Assembly (NCBI RefSeq): GCF_028769735.1
Contig: NC_088178.1
Span: 868,001-932,000 of the forward strand
Direction: 5' to 3'
Source: Zonotrichia leucophrys gambelii
Taxonomy: Eukaryota > Chordata > Aves > Passeriformes > Passerellidae
Length of the DNA stretch: 64,000 bases
Shown here: positions 1 through 64,000 of the stretch, in pieces
How the letters are laid out: the number at the start of each line of letters is the position of its first letter
How positions within the stretch are numbered: position 1 is the stretch's first letter
Translations under genes and position numbers: made by a program
The notes under the pieces: model-generated
The model's database searches: none
What the model was told of the DNA's origin: nothing
Seen by the model: only the letters and a program-made list of their open reading frames with translations

Positions 1-816
1 ACTTTCAATGTCTCCCAATTCTTAGGCAAAGGAGACATTAATAAGGGATGTTAATGGACCAAAAATGAAAAATCAAACAGAAGCAATTAAAAATTAACAA
101 CATCCACGTCTCATAGGGAGTTGCTAGTCCCTAACTGAGGAAACTCACATCAGCTGAGTTCAAATCTATCATTCTCCTCTGTCCCTTGATAACAGTGCTT
201 CTCAACCCTTCAGTGACACTCACTCTTCCTCCTGGACCATGGCCACAGGAGACCCTACCTACTCCTGAATCTTGTTTTAAGTCTCCAATCCTCCCTCCTA
301 CAGCCTGCTTATCCCTTAAGAGAAGCTGAAATGAAATCTGGTGAATGTCAGCCCTCCCCAGCAGGAGTCCTGATAGCTTGCAACTGCCAATCAACAAGGA
401 TTTTGTCTCTCCTGCAAGAAGCTCTGCTATTTACACTCCAAAAAGAAAGGGGCTTAGTTCCCTAAATGCCAATGTAAAAAAGGTCAGCTCTCACAGAAAA
501 TACTCTGTGGGAGAATGCCAAGGTCCAGTCTGACACACCTAAGGTCGTTGTGGTGAGACATCTCTGGAACCTAAGCACATAAAACCTGTCCATCCCCATC
601 CTGCATTTCACCAAACCTCTTACATCTTGAAAAAACAGAATCTCTGCACTTAAAGCAACCCTGCTGCTGTAGATTCCCTGAGTGGGACACACTGCTGGGT
701 GCAGCCTCCCAAGGCCTTTGCTGTTTGGTTTTCAGACTGCTGGTACAACATGAGAAAAGCACTTTGCTCTCAAGCAGCAGCTGGTGCTGGGAGCCAGCAG
801 GATGGAAGGGCCATAC
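1..816 (-). other. PACS2 intron 18 (partial)
   Basis: Intronic sequence 3' of exon 18 in gene direction. Unique, about 45% GC. No exon, repeat family or RNA gene was recognised; the short open frames here have no recognisable protein features. Confidence 0.7.
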
Positions 817-55185
<54,369 letters not shown>

Positions 55186-55579
55186 GGCTGTGCCCGCCGC
55201 CCTGGCGCGCGCCCACCGCGCCGGGCCGCCGCCGCCCCGCCCCGCCCGCGGGGGGCGCGTCACGGGGCGGGGTCGGGGGCGGGACCGGCAGGGAAGATGG
55301 GCGGGGCTTACTTGGCGCGGCAGGAACGGGGCGGTGCTGCCGAGGGGGCGTGGTCACACGGAGCATGATGGGCGTGGCCATGCGGAGGGGCTGCGTCTGC
55401 TTCTAGGGGGCGTGGCTATATTGCTGGCGTGGTCTCACGTAGGCGCATGCGCGCGCGGCGCGGCCGCCCTTCCCACGGTGGGGCGGAAGTGCCGGCGGCG
55501 CGGCGGCCGCGCACCGGAAGCGGCGGTGGCAGTTTCCGGGCGGCTCCGTGGCAGGCAGGCAGGCAGGGCGGGCGCGACC

Positions 55580-55654
55580 ATGGTGCTGCTCACGATGATC
55601 GCCCGCGTGGCGGACGGGCTCCCCCTCGCCGCCTCCATGCAAGAGGACGAGCAG
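55580..55654 (+). CDS. SEC22B: SEC22B coding exon 1
   Basis: 75 bases, 25 codons: [20 protein letters not shown] then QEDEQ, the start of the longin domain. Donor GAGCAG|GTGCGG, phase 0. It lies in the CpG island. Confidence 0.97.
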
Positions 55655-58600
55655 GTGCGGCCGGCGGGGCGCGGCCGGGGAGGGCCCGGTGTGTCCGTGA
55701 GGAGCGGGCGGGGGGCGACCCACCGGGAGCCGCGCAGTCCGTTCTCACAGCGGTGCGGCTCCGGCAGCGGTGGTGGCGGGTGGGACGGGCAGAGCCGTGG
55801 GGCCGGTGCCGGTAGCCCCGAGCCCCCCGGTGTGTCCGGTACCGGCCGTGCAGCCGCTCTCCTCCCTCCCTCCTGCCTCCTCAGTCAGGCCGCGACCTGC
55901 AGCAGTACCAGAGCCAGGCCAAGCAGCTCTTCCGCAAGCTGAACGAGCAGTCCCCGACGCGCTGCACGCTGGAGGCGGGAGCCATGGCTTTCCAGTGAGT
56001 ACCGGCAGCGCCGCGGGATCGCGGCTCCCGGGAACCCGCCTGGAGCCGGGCTGGGTTGTTGGGAACGGGGCTGCTGCCAGCCCTGCTGCCCAGGGAGAGT
56101 GCGAGAGCTGGCACTGCTTGGCACAGGTGTCTGGCGCTGGGTTCTCATCCCGGTTCGTGGTTCTGCCAGCGCAGGTTCTGTTCCCTCCTTGCCTTTTTCT
56201 CTGTTGTGCCCTCACTGCATCTTCTGGGCAGCCTGTGTCTCGTCTTTAAAGAGATCTGTCCTTGCACAGCCGTGTACTGTGCCCTCCTGCTGGCCAGGAC
56301 TGCCCTCTCTGTGCCCTGTGAGAGCTCAGCTTTTTGTGCATTACAAGCACATCGAGCATCTCTGAATATTTCTGTTATTGTTGTCTTAATACCTGACAGA
56401 ATTCTTTCTCTCTTCCGGCGAATTCAGTCTTATTGTTGCTAGATTTGTTGGGTGTGTTTAATTAATTTCCTTAACTCTTTGGGAGCTCTTGGCTTAAAAG
56501 CACTTTTGGCATTCTCCAGCAGCACTCCTGCAAGAGAGCATGGCTGTGAAATAAGGAAACCTTGCAGAGGTCAGACACCCTTACTCCTTAATAGCAGGGG
56601 GAGCTGGGAGGCAGCAAAGCTTGTGTGTGAGGGGGAAATGCCTCTTTCTGTGCCATGCCATTGCCTGGTAGAGCAATGCCCGAGCACCCAGCCAGGATCC
56701 TGCTGGGAATCAGCATTGTGCCATGGCAGGGATGGCTGTTGGAGGGCTCAGGGGCCGGGTGAGCTCTCCAGGCAGAGCTGTGGCAGGGCTGTGCCAGGAT
56801 CCCCACGGTGCCACCCCCAGCAGGATCCCTCTGTGGCAGGTGGCTCCAGTGACTGGGTGTGTGTCTGTGAGGGGGAGGTGGCCTTTGAATGCAGGGCAAG
56901 GTTGGCTTTGGGCCTCTCCTCCAGCAACAGGAGCAAAATCTCCCACCCTGACCCTTTATTCAGAGGCATGAAGAGATGAAAACAGGAGTTTTTTGGATGG
57001 GCAATCTCTGACAAAAGCCGTGAGGTTTTGGGGGATGCTTTTCCTGTGGTTGCCTTTTGTCTGCTAACTGAGACAAGATTTATAAAAAAATCTTTTCTCT
57101 GGGCTTCTGGTTGCTTTTGATAGGGAGTTACAGTGTCAGAGGATGGCCCTGACTGGCCTGGCCACCCTTATCTCTGCTGGATTTGGGTGTTGTCGCTGCA
57201 GTTAAGTGCTGCTCTTCCTCTTGCTTTTTCTCAAGTTAAATCTCCACAGAATTTAAAAGCTGCCTTGTTTCTGAGTGTCTCCTTGGCACAGCATGGGTGT
57301 AGCTCTGCCTGGCAGTGAAGCCTTGGGAAGGAGCCTGTGCCAGTAAATCCCTTCTTGAGTTACCTCCATGATGCAAGCAGGGAGATGTCTGGCAAGGTGG
57401 CAACACTTACCCAGGAAATCAAAGCCTCTTAGTGTGCCTGTGCTGACAGCAGCTGTGAGAGGAGGGAGGGCTTACTGAAGCTTGAAGTTTAAATTGTGAG
57501 CCCTTGGGTGATTTCTGCCAAACGCTGTGCCAAGGTTTCAGCTGCAGGAGCTGTGTCAGCCCTGCAGCAGCAGCCCTGGGGCTGTGCAGGTACAGGAGCA
57601 CCAGCAGCTCTGCTGTGCTGTCAGTGAGCAGGTGACCTTTGCCTGATGAATGGCTGAAGTGACTCCTACCTGTCATTTCAAAGCAACCCTTGGCCTTTGC
57701 CACTGGTACCAGGATAAAGCTTTTCTCTCTCAAAATGCCCAGTGTGATTACAGGAGGCCTGCTGGCTGCACCCTGAGCAGAGTTAACAGTGGCAGTCCCC
57801 CCTTGTGTGAGCACATGCAGGCAGATGCTGTGCTGAAGCTTGGGGGTGTACACAAAGGATGAAACTGAGAGGCCCAGCTGGGCAGGAACTCTGGTCTGAA
57901 GTTGGCAGAATTGTCTGAATCTGGGGCAGAGCCAGGTGAGCTCGCTCCCTGTGGTGCTGACAGACCAACTTTAACCCAGCACACTGAATATCACAGCAGG
58001 GAGAAAGAAGCAAGTGGGAAATGCAGCTGAGGAGCTCCAGGCAGAGATAAACAGAGCAGGAACAGGGACATGTTCCTCAGAGTGCTCTCACCTGGAGAGT
58101 GCTGCCCCAGCAGTGCTGCCAGAATTCAACCTTCTGACACTGGTTGTCGATTTGCTCAAGTCTTACTCATCATGGCAGTGGCTAAATCAAGCTCTGGGTG
58201 ATGATCTTTAGCAACCCCAATGTGGCAAGCAGGTCTCCAGGGGTAAGGGAAGTGATGCAGTCCAAGCTGAGGAACATAACAAGGACCAAAGGCCACGGGC
58301 ACATGGGGAAATGCTGTGGAATGGATGATGGCAGCTGCAGTTTCTTCTTCTGGTTGGGGTGAATCTGTTGTTGTTTGAAGGCTGCCAGGGTTCACATAGA
58401 GGCAGGAGGAATGGATACTCCTGAGCCCAGGAACAAGGTGAGGATGGCTAATTTAAAGGATTTAAAGGACATGGCCCTGCTGGGGTATCTGGAAAAACAG
58501 TGGGGAGTGGGGTGAAGTTGTTTTGTAAGCCTGATGTGTCTATTAACAAAATTTTAAGCTGCTTATTTTACTACAGTGCCCTCAGGACTGGATCATTTCT

Positions 58601-60767
58601 TTAATACACTGCTAATCTTTATGCTAACCAGACTAATGCCTAATGGCATTATGCAGAAAGTCAAAGGAAGGTAACCTAAAAGTAGCATTCTCACTCCACC
58701 CTGAAGAATATAGATAAGCATTCAAAAGTGTTTACAGGGCTGTTTACTGCCTCCACCCCCTTGCTTTTGGTGGGAGTATTGTAGCCTTTATTTTTATATT
58801 GGCTAAGTGAGGAGGAAAATTCAGATAGGAATGTGGAGCAGCAGAGTGACAAAGTGAAGCCTAAATAATCTCAGGGTTGGTGGTGGGTGAGAAGAGGACC
58901 CGTGTGCCCTCAGCTGGGGGGCAAACCAAGCAGCTTTACACAGCAGCAGGAGTGTCACTGTGTGCTTTGGAGAGCTGCTGGCACGGTCACACCCACCCAT
59001 GGTGAGCCTGTAAGGTCACCAGCACCCAGCTAGCAGCAGTGCCCCTCCCCAGCTGCCCCTGTGGTGATGCCTGTGCACAGCAGCTCCCTTCCAGCAGGCT
59101 GGTGGTGCTGAGGAAGGGGATAGGCAGCCCTCTGAAGTGGGGAGGGACAGCTGGCAGGGACTGGGTGCCTTCCCAGCCCTGTGTGTGCCTCCTCATCTCA
59201 GTGCCTCAGCTTCCATTGTGGCCTCGGCTGCTTGGCTGTGCTGCCACTTAGAGATGTGTTGGCCACCTTCCCCTCTACTCTGCTGGCAAACTTTCTTGTG
59301 CTTCCTCCGCCTGACTGCAGGATGTTCTCTTTTTATTCTCCAAAATTACAACTCTCTTGTTGCTGGTATTTTGTTAAGCTAATGTTATTCACAGGCCAGC
59401 TTTTGTTCAGCTGAAGTCAAAGCCCAGGACTGTTGGCATGGGTGTAGGGGCTGAAGCTACAAGAAAATTTATTTTGGCCAAAGAAAAGATAAGCCATTGC
59501 TTTGCAGAAAGGTTTATACTTGATCCAGACATAGAAAAGCAGAAGTTCTTGTACCCAGCTCTCATTGCCTCATAGGAATAAAGGTGTGCAGGGTGGTGTT
59601 TGACAGGACAGGTTCAAAATTGATTGATTAATGCTCTGTCTGCCATTCTTTTAGCTACATCATCGAGAAAGGAGTGTGTTACCTGGTCCTGTGTGAAGCT
59701 GGGTTCCCCAAGAAACTGGCCTTTGCATACCTGGAAGACTTGCACTCAGAGTTTGATGAGCAGCATGGCAAGAAGGTTCCAACAGTCTCCAGGCCCTATT
59801 CCTTCATTGAATTTGGTGAGGTCCCTCTCCCTGTGGCTAGTCAGGAAACTTCTTGCTGGGAGGGAGCTGCAGCCATGGGATTCTCTGCAGCTTGTCCTGT
59901 GGAATTGACAGCTCAAAGTCTCCTTGGCACTAGAGACACGGGTGTTCTGTGCAGGAGAATATGGAAGTGGTGCATGTCCATTAATTCAGATTTCCTGCTT
60001 TTAGTCTCTTGGCCTCACTCCAGTGAATATTTGCATGTAGTCTTCTGGCTGTCCCAGCAGTGCTCCCCTCCTGCAGCCAGGCAGCTCTGTGCTAGGTGAG
60101 ACTCCCCCTGACAGCCCTGTCTCCTTCCAGACACCTACATCCAGAAAACCAAGAAGCTCTACATTGATAGCCGGGCGAGGAGGAACCTGGGCTCCATCAA
60201 CACAGAGCTGCAGGATGTGCAGAGGATTATGGTGGCCAACATTGAGGAGGTCCTACAGCGAGGAGAGGCCCTGTCAGGTACTGGGAGTGGCCAGGGTTTG
60301 GCACAAAGTGCTGTCTCCTGGGACAGCTGGGTGGGCAGAGCGTCCTGAGGGAAAGGCTTGACCCTGCTGAGAAAAGCAGTGAGCCCAGTGGGTGTTTCAG
60401 CTGGATCAGCTGTGTTCTGAACCAGCTGGCAGGTGCTGGTGCTGCTGTGGGGGACACCAGCCCCTCTCCAGCTCGGGGGGCTCTCATCCCAGCAGGACAA
60501 GCCCTGGGCACAGGGGGCACAGGCCACGCTGCCAAGAGAAACCTGCACACTTAATGTAACCTTTGGGGAATGCTCAGTTAATCCTAACTCCTCTCCCCTT
60601 TGCCTTGAACAGCTCTTGATTCCAAGGCCAACAACTTGTCCAGTTTGTCCAAGAAGTACCGCCAGGACGCCAAGTACCTGAACATGCGCTCCACGTACGC
60701 CAAGCTGGCGGCCGTAGCCGTGTTCTTCATCATGCTCATTGTCTATGTGAGGTTCTGGTGGCTGTGA
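55580..60767 (+). CDS. SEC22B: SEC22B, vesicle-trafficking R-SNARE (5 exons, complete, 215 aa)
   Basis: ER-Golgi R-SNARE that pairs with syntaxin 5, GOSR2/membrin and BET1 in anterograde fusion and with syntaxin 18, BNIP1 and USE1 in retrograde fusion; it also acts at ER-plasma membrane contacts and in phagosome traffic (family knowledge). Exons 55580-55654, 55885-55994, 59655-59815, 60131-60277 and 60613-60767 join in phase to 215 codons, the same length as human. A longin domain spans about residues 1-126, an R-SNARE helix about 134-194 with the zero-layer Arg159 ([10 protein letters not shown]), and a C-terminal anchor 196-215 ([20 protein letters not shown]). It is almost identical to mammalian SEC22B as I recall it, with a handful of changes such as Lys67 and Tyr118. 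The ATG has a good context (GCGACCATGG). Confidence 0.97.
55885..55994 (+). CDS. SEC22B: SEC22B coding exon 2
   Basis: 110 bases encoding [20 protein letters not shown] and [16 protein letters not shown]. Acceptor CCTCAG|TCAGGC; donor TTCCA|GTGAGT splits the His codon. The preceding intron is only 230 bases. Confidence 0.97.
55995..59654 (+). other. SEC22B intron 2
   Basis: 3.7 kb, the largest intron of the gene. Unique sequence, with no mobile element, exon or RNA gene recognised. Introns 3 (59816-60130) and 4 (60278-60612) are short and also without features. Confidence 0.7.
59655..59815 (+). CDS. SEC22B: SEC22B coding exon 3
   Basis: 161 bases encoding [40 protein letters not shown] and [13 protein letters not shown], the rest of the longin core. 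Acceptor TTTTAG|CTACAT; donor TTTG|GTGAGG. Confidence 0.97.
60131..60277 (+). CDS. SEC22B: SEC22B coding exon 4
   Basis: 147 bases encoding [40 protein letters not shown] and LQRGEALS. It carries the NIE segment contacted by the longin domain and the zero-layer arginine. Acceptor TTCCAG|ACACCT; donor CAG|GTACTG. Confidence 0.97.
60613..60767 (+). CDS. SEC22B: SEC22B coding exon 5, stop and membrane anchor
   Basis: 155 bases encoding [30 protein letters not shown] and the 20-residue membrane segment, then TGA at 60765-60767. Acceptor GAACAG|CTCTTG. Confidence 0.97.
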
Positions 60768-62620
60768 GCTGGCCCAGCCATGGAAGAGGGAAAGCCAGTG
60801 GCCTGGCAGGTGAATGTGTGCAGGACACTGCTCATGGGGGATGTGCATTAGAATCCACACAGGACCATCACCTTCGCAGGAGTGTCCTGGAGTTGTTAGG
60901 TGACACCTGGCTACTGCATCTCTTAGTGGAGCCTGGCAATAGGTGTGAAGGCTTGTTGACTGCAGGCTTTTCCTCTGAGGCAGTTTGCACTGGGATACTG
61001 CAGAGTTTGGCCTCCCAAGGTCCTTCCCCCTCCCGGGGCACTCTGCGATCAGTCAATCAGTGCTGTTTAGCATAATCATATTGTACATCCTCCTGTTGAG
61101 TAGCTCTAGTGGGAACTGGACTCTAATGAACATTCCTTGTGTTGGTAATGTTTGCTTTTTTAGAATCTGGGTCTGCAGTTCTTTTTCTTTCTTTCTTTTT
61201 CAAGACTCCCCTGTTTGCAGGCAAGTATTTCACTGTACATAAACCAGCTTTCACCTCTGTCAGAATACCTGTTGAGTGTTTTGTGTCTGACATCCTGGCT
61301 TGTTTAAATTGCTTTAGGAAGAAATGGATGTTAAACTATGCCTTAAAAAACATTCTGTCCAGTACTAGGAGGGCCAGTGGAAGGCTTCTGCATTAACTGG
61401 TTCTGCAAAATTAAATTCCAGGTTTCTAAGTGTCCACTCTCCCTCTCCTGACAGCTGTGTGTGACAGTATGTTTCCACATGAACAGGGTGTGTAATTCAA
61501 TGCTGTTGGAATGGGCACAGTGCAAACTATGTCAGCACTCTATTTTTCCCTTCTAGCTGCAGATTCACTACATTATTTCCTTCCTTTTTATAACTGTGCT
61601 TTCCTTCCAAAATGTGTCAAAACTGCCAGCATTTCATCTCTGGGATCCTTGTTTTCTTTCTCCCTCTTTCCCTCACCCAAAACAACCAAAAAACCAAAAC
61701 TCTGAATGTTGTTGTGAAGAAAAGGCAGTGTTCCTGTAAAGAACACTACATGAAGGATTAAGATAACTTCCAAACCGTGAAATCCTTTAGGAACACCACC
61801 TCTTTTACCCGTGGTCACCTTCTCCCTACCTCACTTGGGAAGTTGAAACTGTAGGTGAAGAAAAACTCATTATGGGGCAATAGTATAGAGCTTCTTCTTT
61901 CTTATGGGCCAATCTCTATATCACCAGTGTAATGTGATTTTTTTTTTTTTAATAATTTTTTTTTGGTCCACCTGTGCTGAGAATAACATTTTAGCAGATT
62001 TTGGTTTTATTACAAAAAAAAGAAAAAGGAGAGAGAGAAAAAAGAAACCCCACAGCTCAGGCACTCTGCTGCACTCAAATGTCTGCCCCTTGGCAGAGGA
62101 AGCAGGTGGTGTCACAGAAGGGAAGTGTCAGGGCTTCCCAGCACCTTTTACAAGCACATAACCTTGTGTCGTTCTGGATGTACAAACTGTGACCTGGAAG
62201 TGTTTCCTGCCACGGGATGGGAAGCACAGCTGTTGTCCTGTCTGGGAATGCTGCCCAACTTGGCACCTTGTTGGACTGGCAGAATGCAGTCAAGCACTCG
62301 TCCACCGATGAACCCAACAACTCTGAGCTGCCACATAGTCTAAAGCAATCCGGTTTCTGCATGATGCCTCTAAGTGTTACTTTGTAGGTTGCTTTATTAT
62401 AATTATTATAATGATTTTAAGTCCTTTTAAGTGGTGTCCCTATGAGGTGAATGTCCCAGTGATGTAGGTCTGTGTAAGGGAGGTGCTGGCTCAGACACCG
62501 ACCGTCCGTGGATTGTTGTGATTGAGGGGTGATGTTTCTGCAGCACGGGGCAGCTCAGGGAGCAGCTGCCCTCTGCAGCCCCAGTGTCAGCAGGGAAATA
62601 AATGCTTCTGAAAAATCCCC
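60768..62620 (+). other. SEC22B: SEC22B 3' untranslated region
   Basis: About 1.85 kb between the stop codon and the poly(A) signal at 62597. It is AT-rich, with poly(T)/poly(A) tracts at 61934-61962 and 62010-62045, and a TTATAATTATTATAATGATT stretch near 62396. Small open frames within it are not genes. Vertebrate SEC22B mRNAs generally carry long 3' UTRs. The end is inferred from the signal, not from transcript data; earlier sites may also be used. Confidence 0.65.
62597..62602 (+). terminator. SEC22B poly(A) signal AATAAA
   Basis: Canonical AATAAA followed about 35 bases later by a GT-rich element (GTGTCCTGTGTCTCGTTCCT), the usual arrangement for cleavage and polyadenylation. It is the last canonical signal before the downstream CpG-rich block. 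Confidence 0.7.
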
Positions 62621-64000
62621 TCTGCGGCCTGGAGTGTCCTGTGTCTCGTTCCTGTGACCCTGGGGGATCTTACCTTCCTTCCAAGGACACAATAGGGTGA
62701 AGACCCCATAGATGGAACCACCTGGGATATAAGGGCTCCCTTTTGGAGGCAGAGCTTGTTGAAAGACGTGGTCTTGCCCATTTTCTGCTGCAGAAGCTGT
62801 GCTTTGGTTATAGCAGGGGTCTCTTCCTGCTGGCACATCTCTGCCTGTTGCCAGGAAACCTCCTCGGCACTGGCAGAATTGTATGGGGACAGTTTTGTGG
62901 CCATGCTGTTCATAGGGGCAGCACGAGAAGCAGCACAAACTGGGAGTGAGTGAGTGGGCTGTGTGTCCCCCGTGGGCTGTGCCAGCGTGAGCAGGGCATG
63001 GAGCTGCAAGTGCCGCTTGCCTAGAGGGGTGACAGGAGTCCTCCTCTCCCTCAGGCCAGCCTGGGCCTCCAGGGAACACCTTGCGGGCAATTGGAAACGC
63101 GGAGCCGCCTTTAGTCCCTCCAACAGGGTAGGGATGCTGCTGCTCCGTGCAAGGAGGTGTGAACAGCGTTTTGCTTTGCTGGGCTCTGCGCCTCCTGCGC
63201 AGCCGGGTGTGAGCTCGGGCAGAGGGGCGGAGAAGCCGCTGCCCTTTTCTCCGTGCGTTTCATGTCGGCTGCTCTCGGCTGGGAGGGTCCCAGGGGCTCG
63301 CTGCCGGGGGTGTGCGGTGGCCGGTCCTTGCTGGGGACAGTGGCCGGTCCCTGCCGGGGCTCGGGGGTCGCGGTGCCGGCAGGGCCGGAGCCGGCCCGGA
63401 GCTCTGCCTGCAGGTGGCAGTGCCTGCGCGGGGCTGGGGCGCGGTGCGGGGCTGCGGACACAAAGGGAGCTCCGCCTCAGGGCACCCCCAGCTCCTTGCC
63501 GTGCCCTGGCCATCCCCGTGAGGCCGGGGCTGTGCCTGCGAGGGCTCCCGGAGCAAGCGGGGCTCCCCGGCCTCATCGCACCGTGCAGCCGGGCCCCGTG
63601 GCTGGGACGACACTTCCTAGGCAGCGTTTGCCTGTCACCTCCCAGGCAGCGCCTTTCCCATCTCCATTCCTGCTTCTGAGGTCCCCCTGTGCTTCCAGAG
63701 GCTCTGAACAGCCTTTGTCCGCTGGGCATCCCCCAGTTGCTGCACCTGCTCACCCAGCCTGGCAGACACGAGGGGTTTTGTCCCGTGTGGGGCAGCACAG
63801 GGGAAGTGGCAGCAGAGCAAACTCCTGGTGGCTCTGTAGCACCTGAGCCCCTGCTTGGGTGGGTTTAGAGAGCAGAGCTGAGCTGAGCTCTCCCTTCTCC
63901 CTCCCACAGCGTGCCCATTGCCACTGGGGAAATATTGGCACGGGGTACAGGCAGAGTGCAAAAGAAAAAATGCCCGTGCAGGGTGTCTTGGGAGCTGCTC
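62621..64000. other. Intergenic region right of SEC22B
   Basis: No gene recognised. The 403-codon minus-strand frame at 62587-63798 and the 241-codon plus-strand frame at 62954-63679 overlap each other in GC-rich DNA and show no known domain. Confidence 0.55.
63090..63600. promoter_or_regulatory. CpG-rich block, candidate promoter of the next gene
   Basis: GC-rich and CpG-dense (for example TGCGCGGGGCTGGGGCGCGG) with an imperfect 25-base tandem pair containing GTGGCCGGTCC near 63317-63362. Such islands usually mark promoters; no first exon could be identified on either strand within the window. Confidence 0.35.

Noticed and set aside
55186..55263. Upstream in-frame start of PACS2 at 55263 ([11 protein letters not shown]...)
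   Set aside because: It encodes a low-complexity Arg/Gly/Ala stretch in promoter-like sequence; the start at 55185 fits the length and sequence of other PACS2 proteins.

Overview
The window is vertebrate nuclear DNA, almost certainly from a bird and probably a songbird. The evidence is spliced genes with GT-AG introns, diverged CR1-type LINE fragments (2546-2800 and 53937-54025), and two copies of an LTR that I recall as common in passerine genomes. There is no sign of bacterial, viral or organellar genes. Nearly all open frames in the window are chance frames in introns or are produced by tandem repeats.

Two protein-coding genes are present, arranged head to head. On the minus strand, PACS2 (phosphofurin acidic cluster sorting protein 2) runs from its start codon at 55185 to beyond the left edge. 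I resolved its first 18 coding exons by splice sites, reading phase and recalled vertebrate PACS2 sequence. Together they encode about 658 residues of a protein of roughly 890; the remaining C-terminal exons lie off the window. Intron 1 is about 26 kb. On the plus strand, SEC22B, the ER-Golgi R-SNARE, is complete in five coding exons (55580-60767, 215 residues), with a long 3' UTR ending near a poly(A) signal at 62597-62602.

The two start codons are 394 bases apart inside a CpG island (about 54640-55860). It has GC boxes, a cluster of GGCGTGG boxes, a palindromic NRF1-type site and two ETS-type sites, and no clear TATA box: a likely bidirectional promoter. In human the two genes are on different chromosomes. 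Both products work in the early secretory pathway: PACS2 in COPI-dependent retrieval and ER-mitochondria contacts, SEC22B in ER-Golgi fusion and ER contact sites.

Non-coding content of note: three minisatellites in PACS2 introns (966-1675, 25040-25705, 35638-35845), the first two lying within about 60 bases of exon boundaries; two solo LTRs in the same orientation as PACS2; two CR1 fragments; a CpG-rich block in the middle of intron 1 (35990-36310); an octamer-containing AT-rich block near 50.0 kb; and a second CpG-rich block right of SEC22B (63090-63600) that could be regulatory for the next gene. No tRNA, rRNA, CRISPR or intact mobile element was seen. I found no clearly new biological system; the most interesting points are the gene pairing, a possible 24-base alternative donor in PACS2 exon 7, and the repeat arrays beside splice sites.
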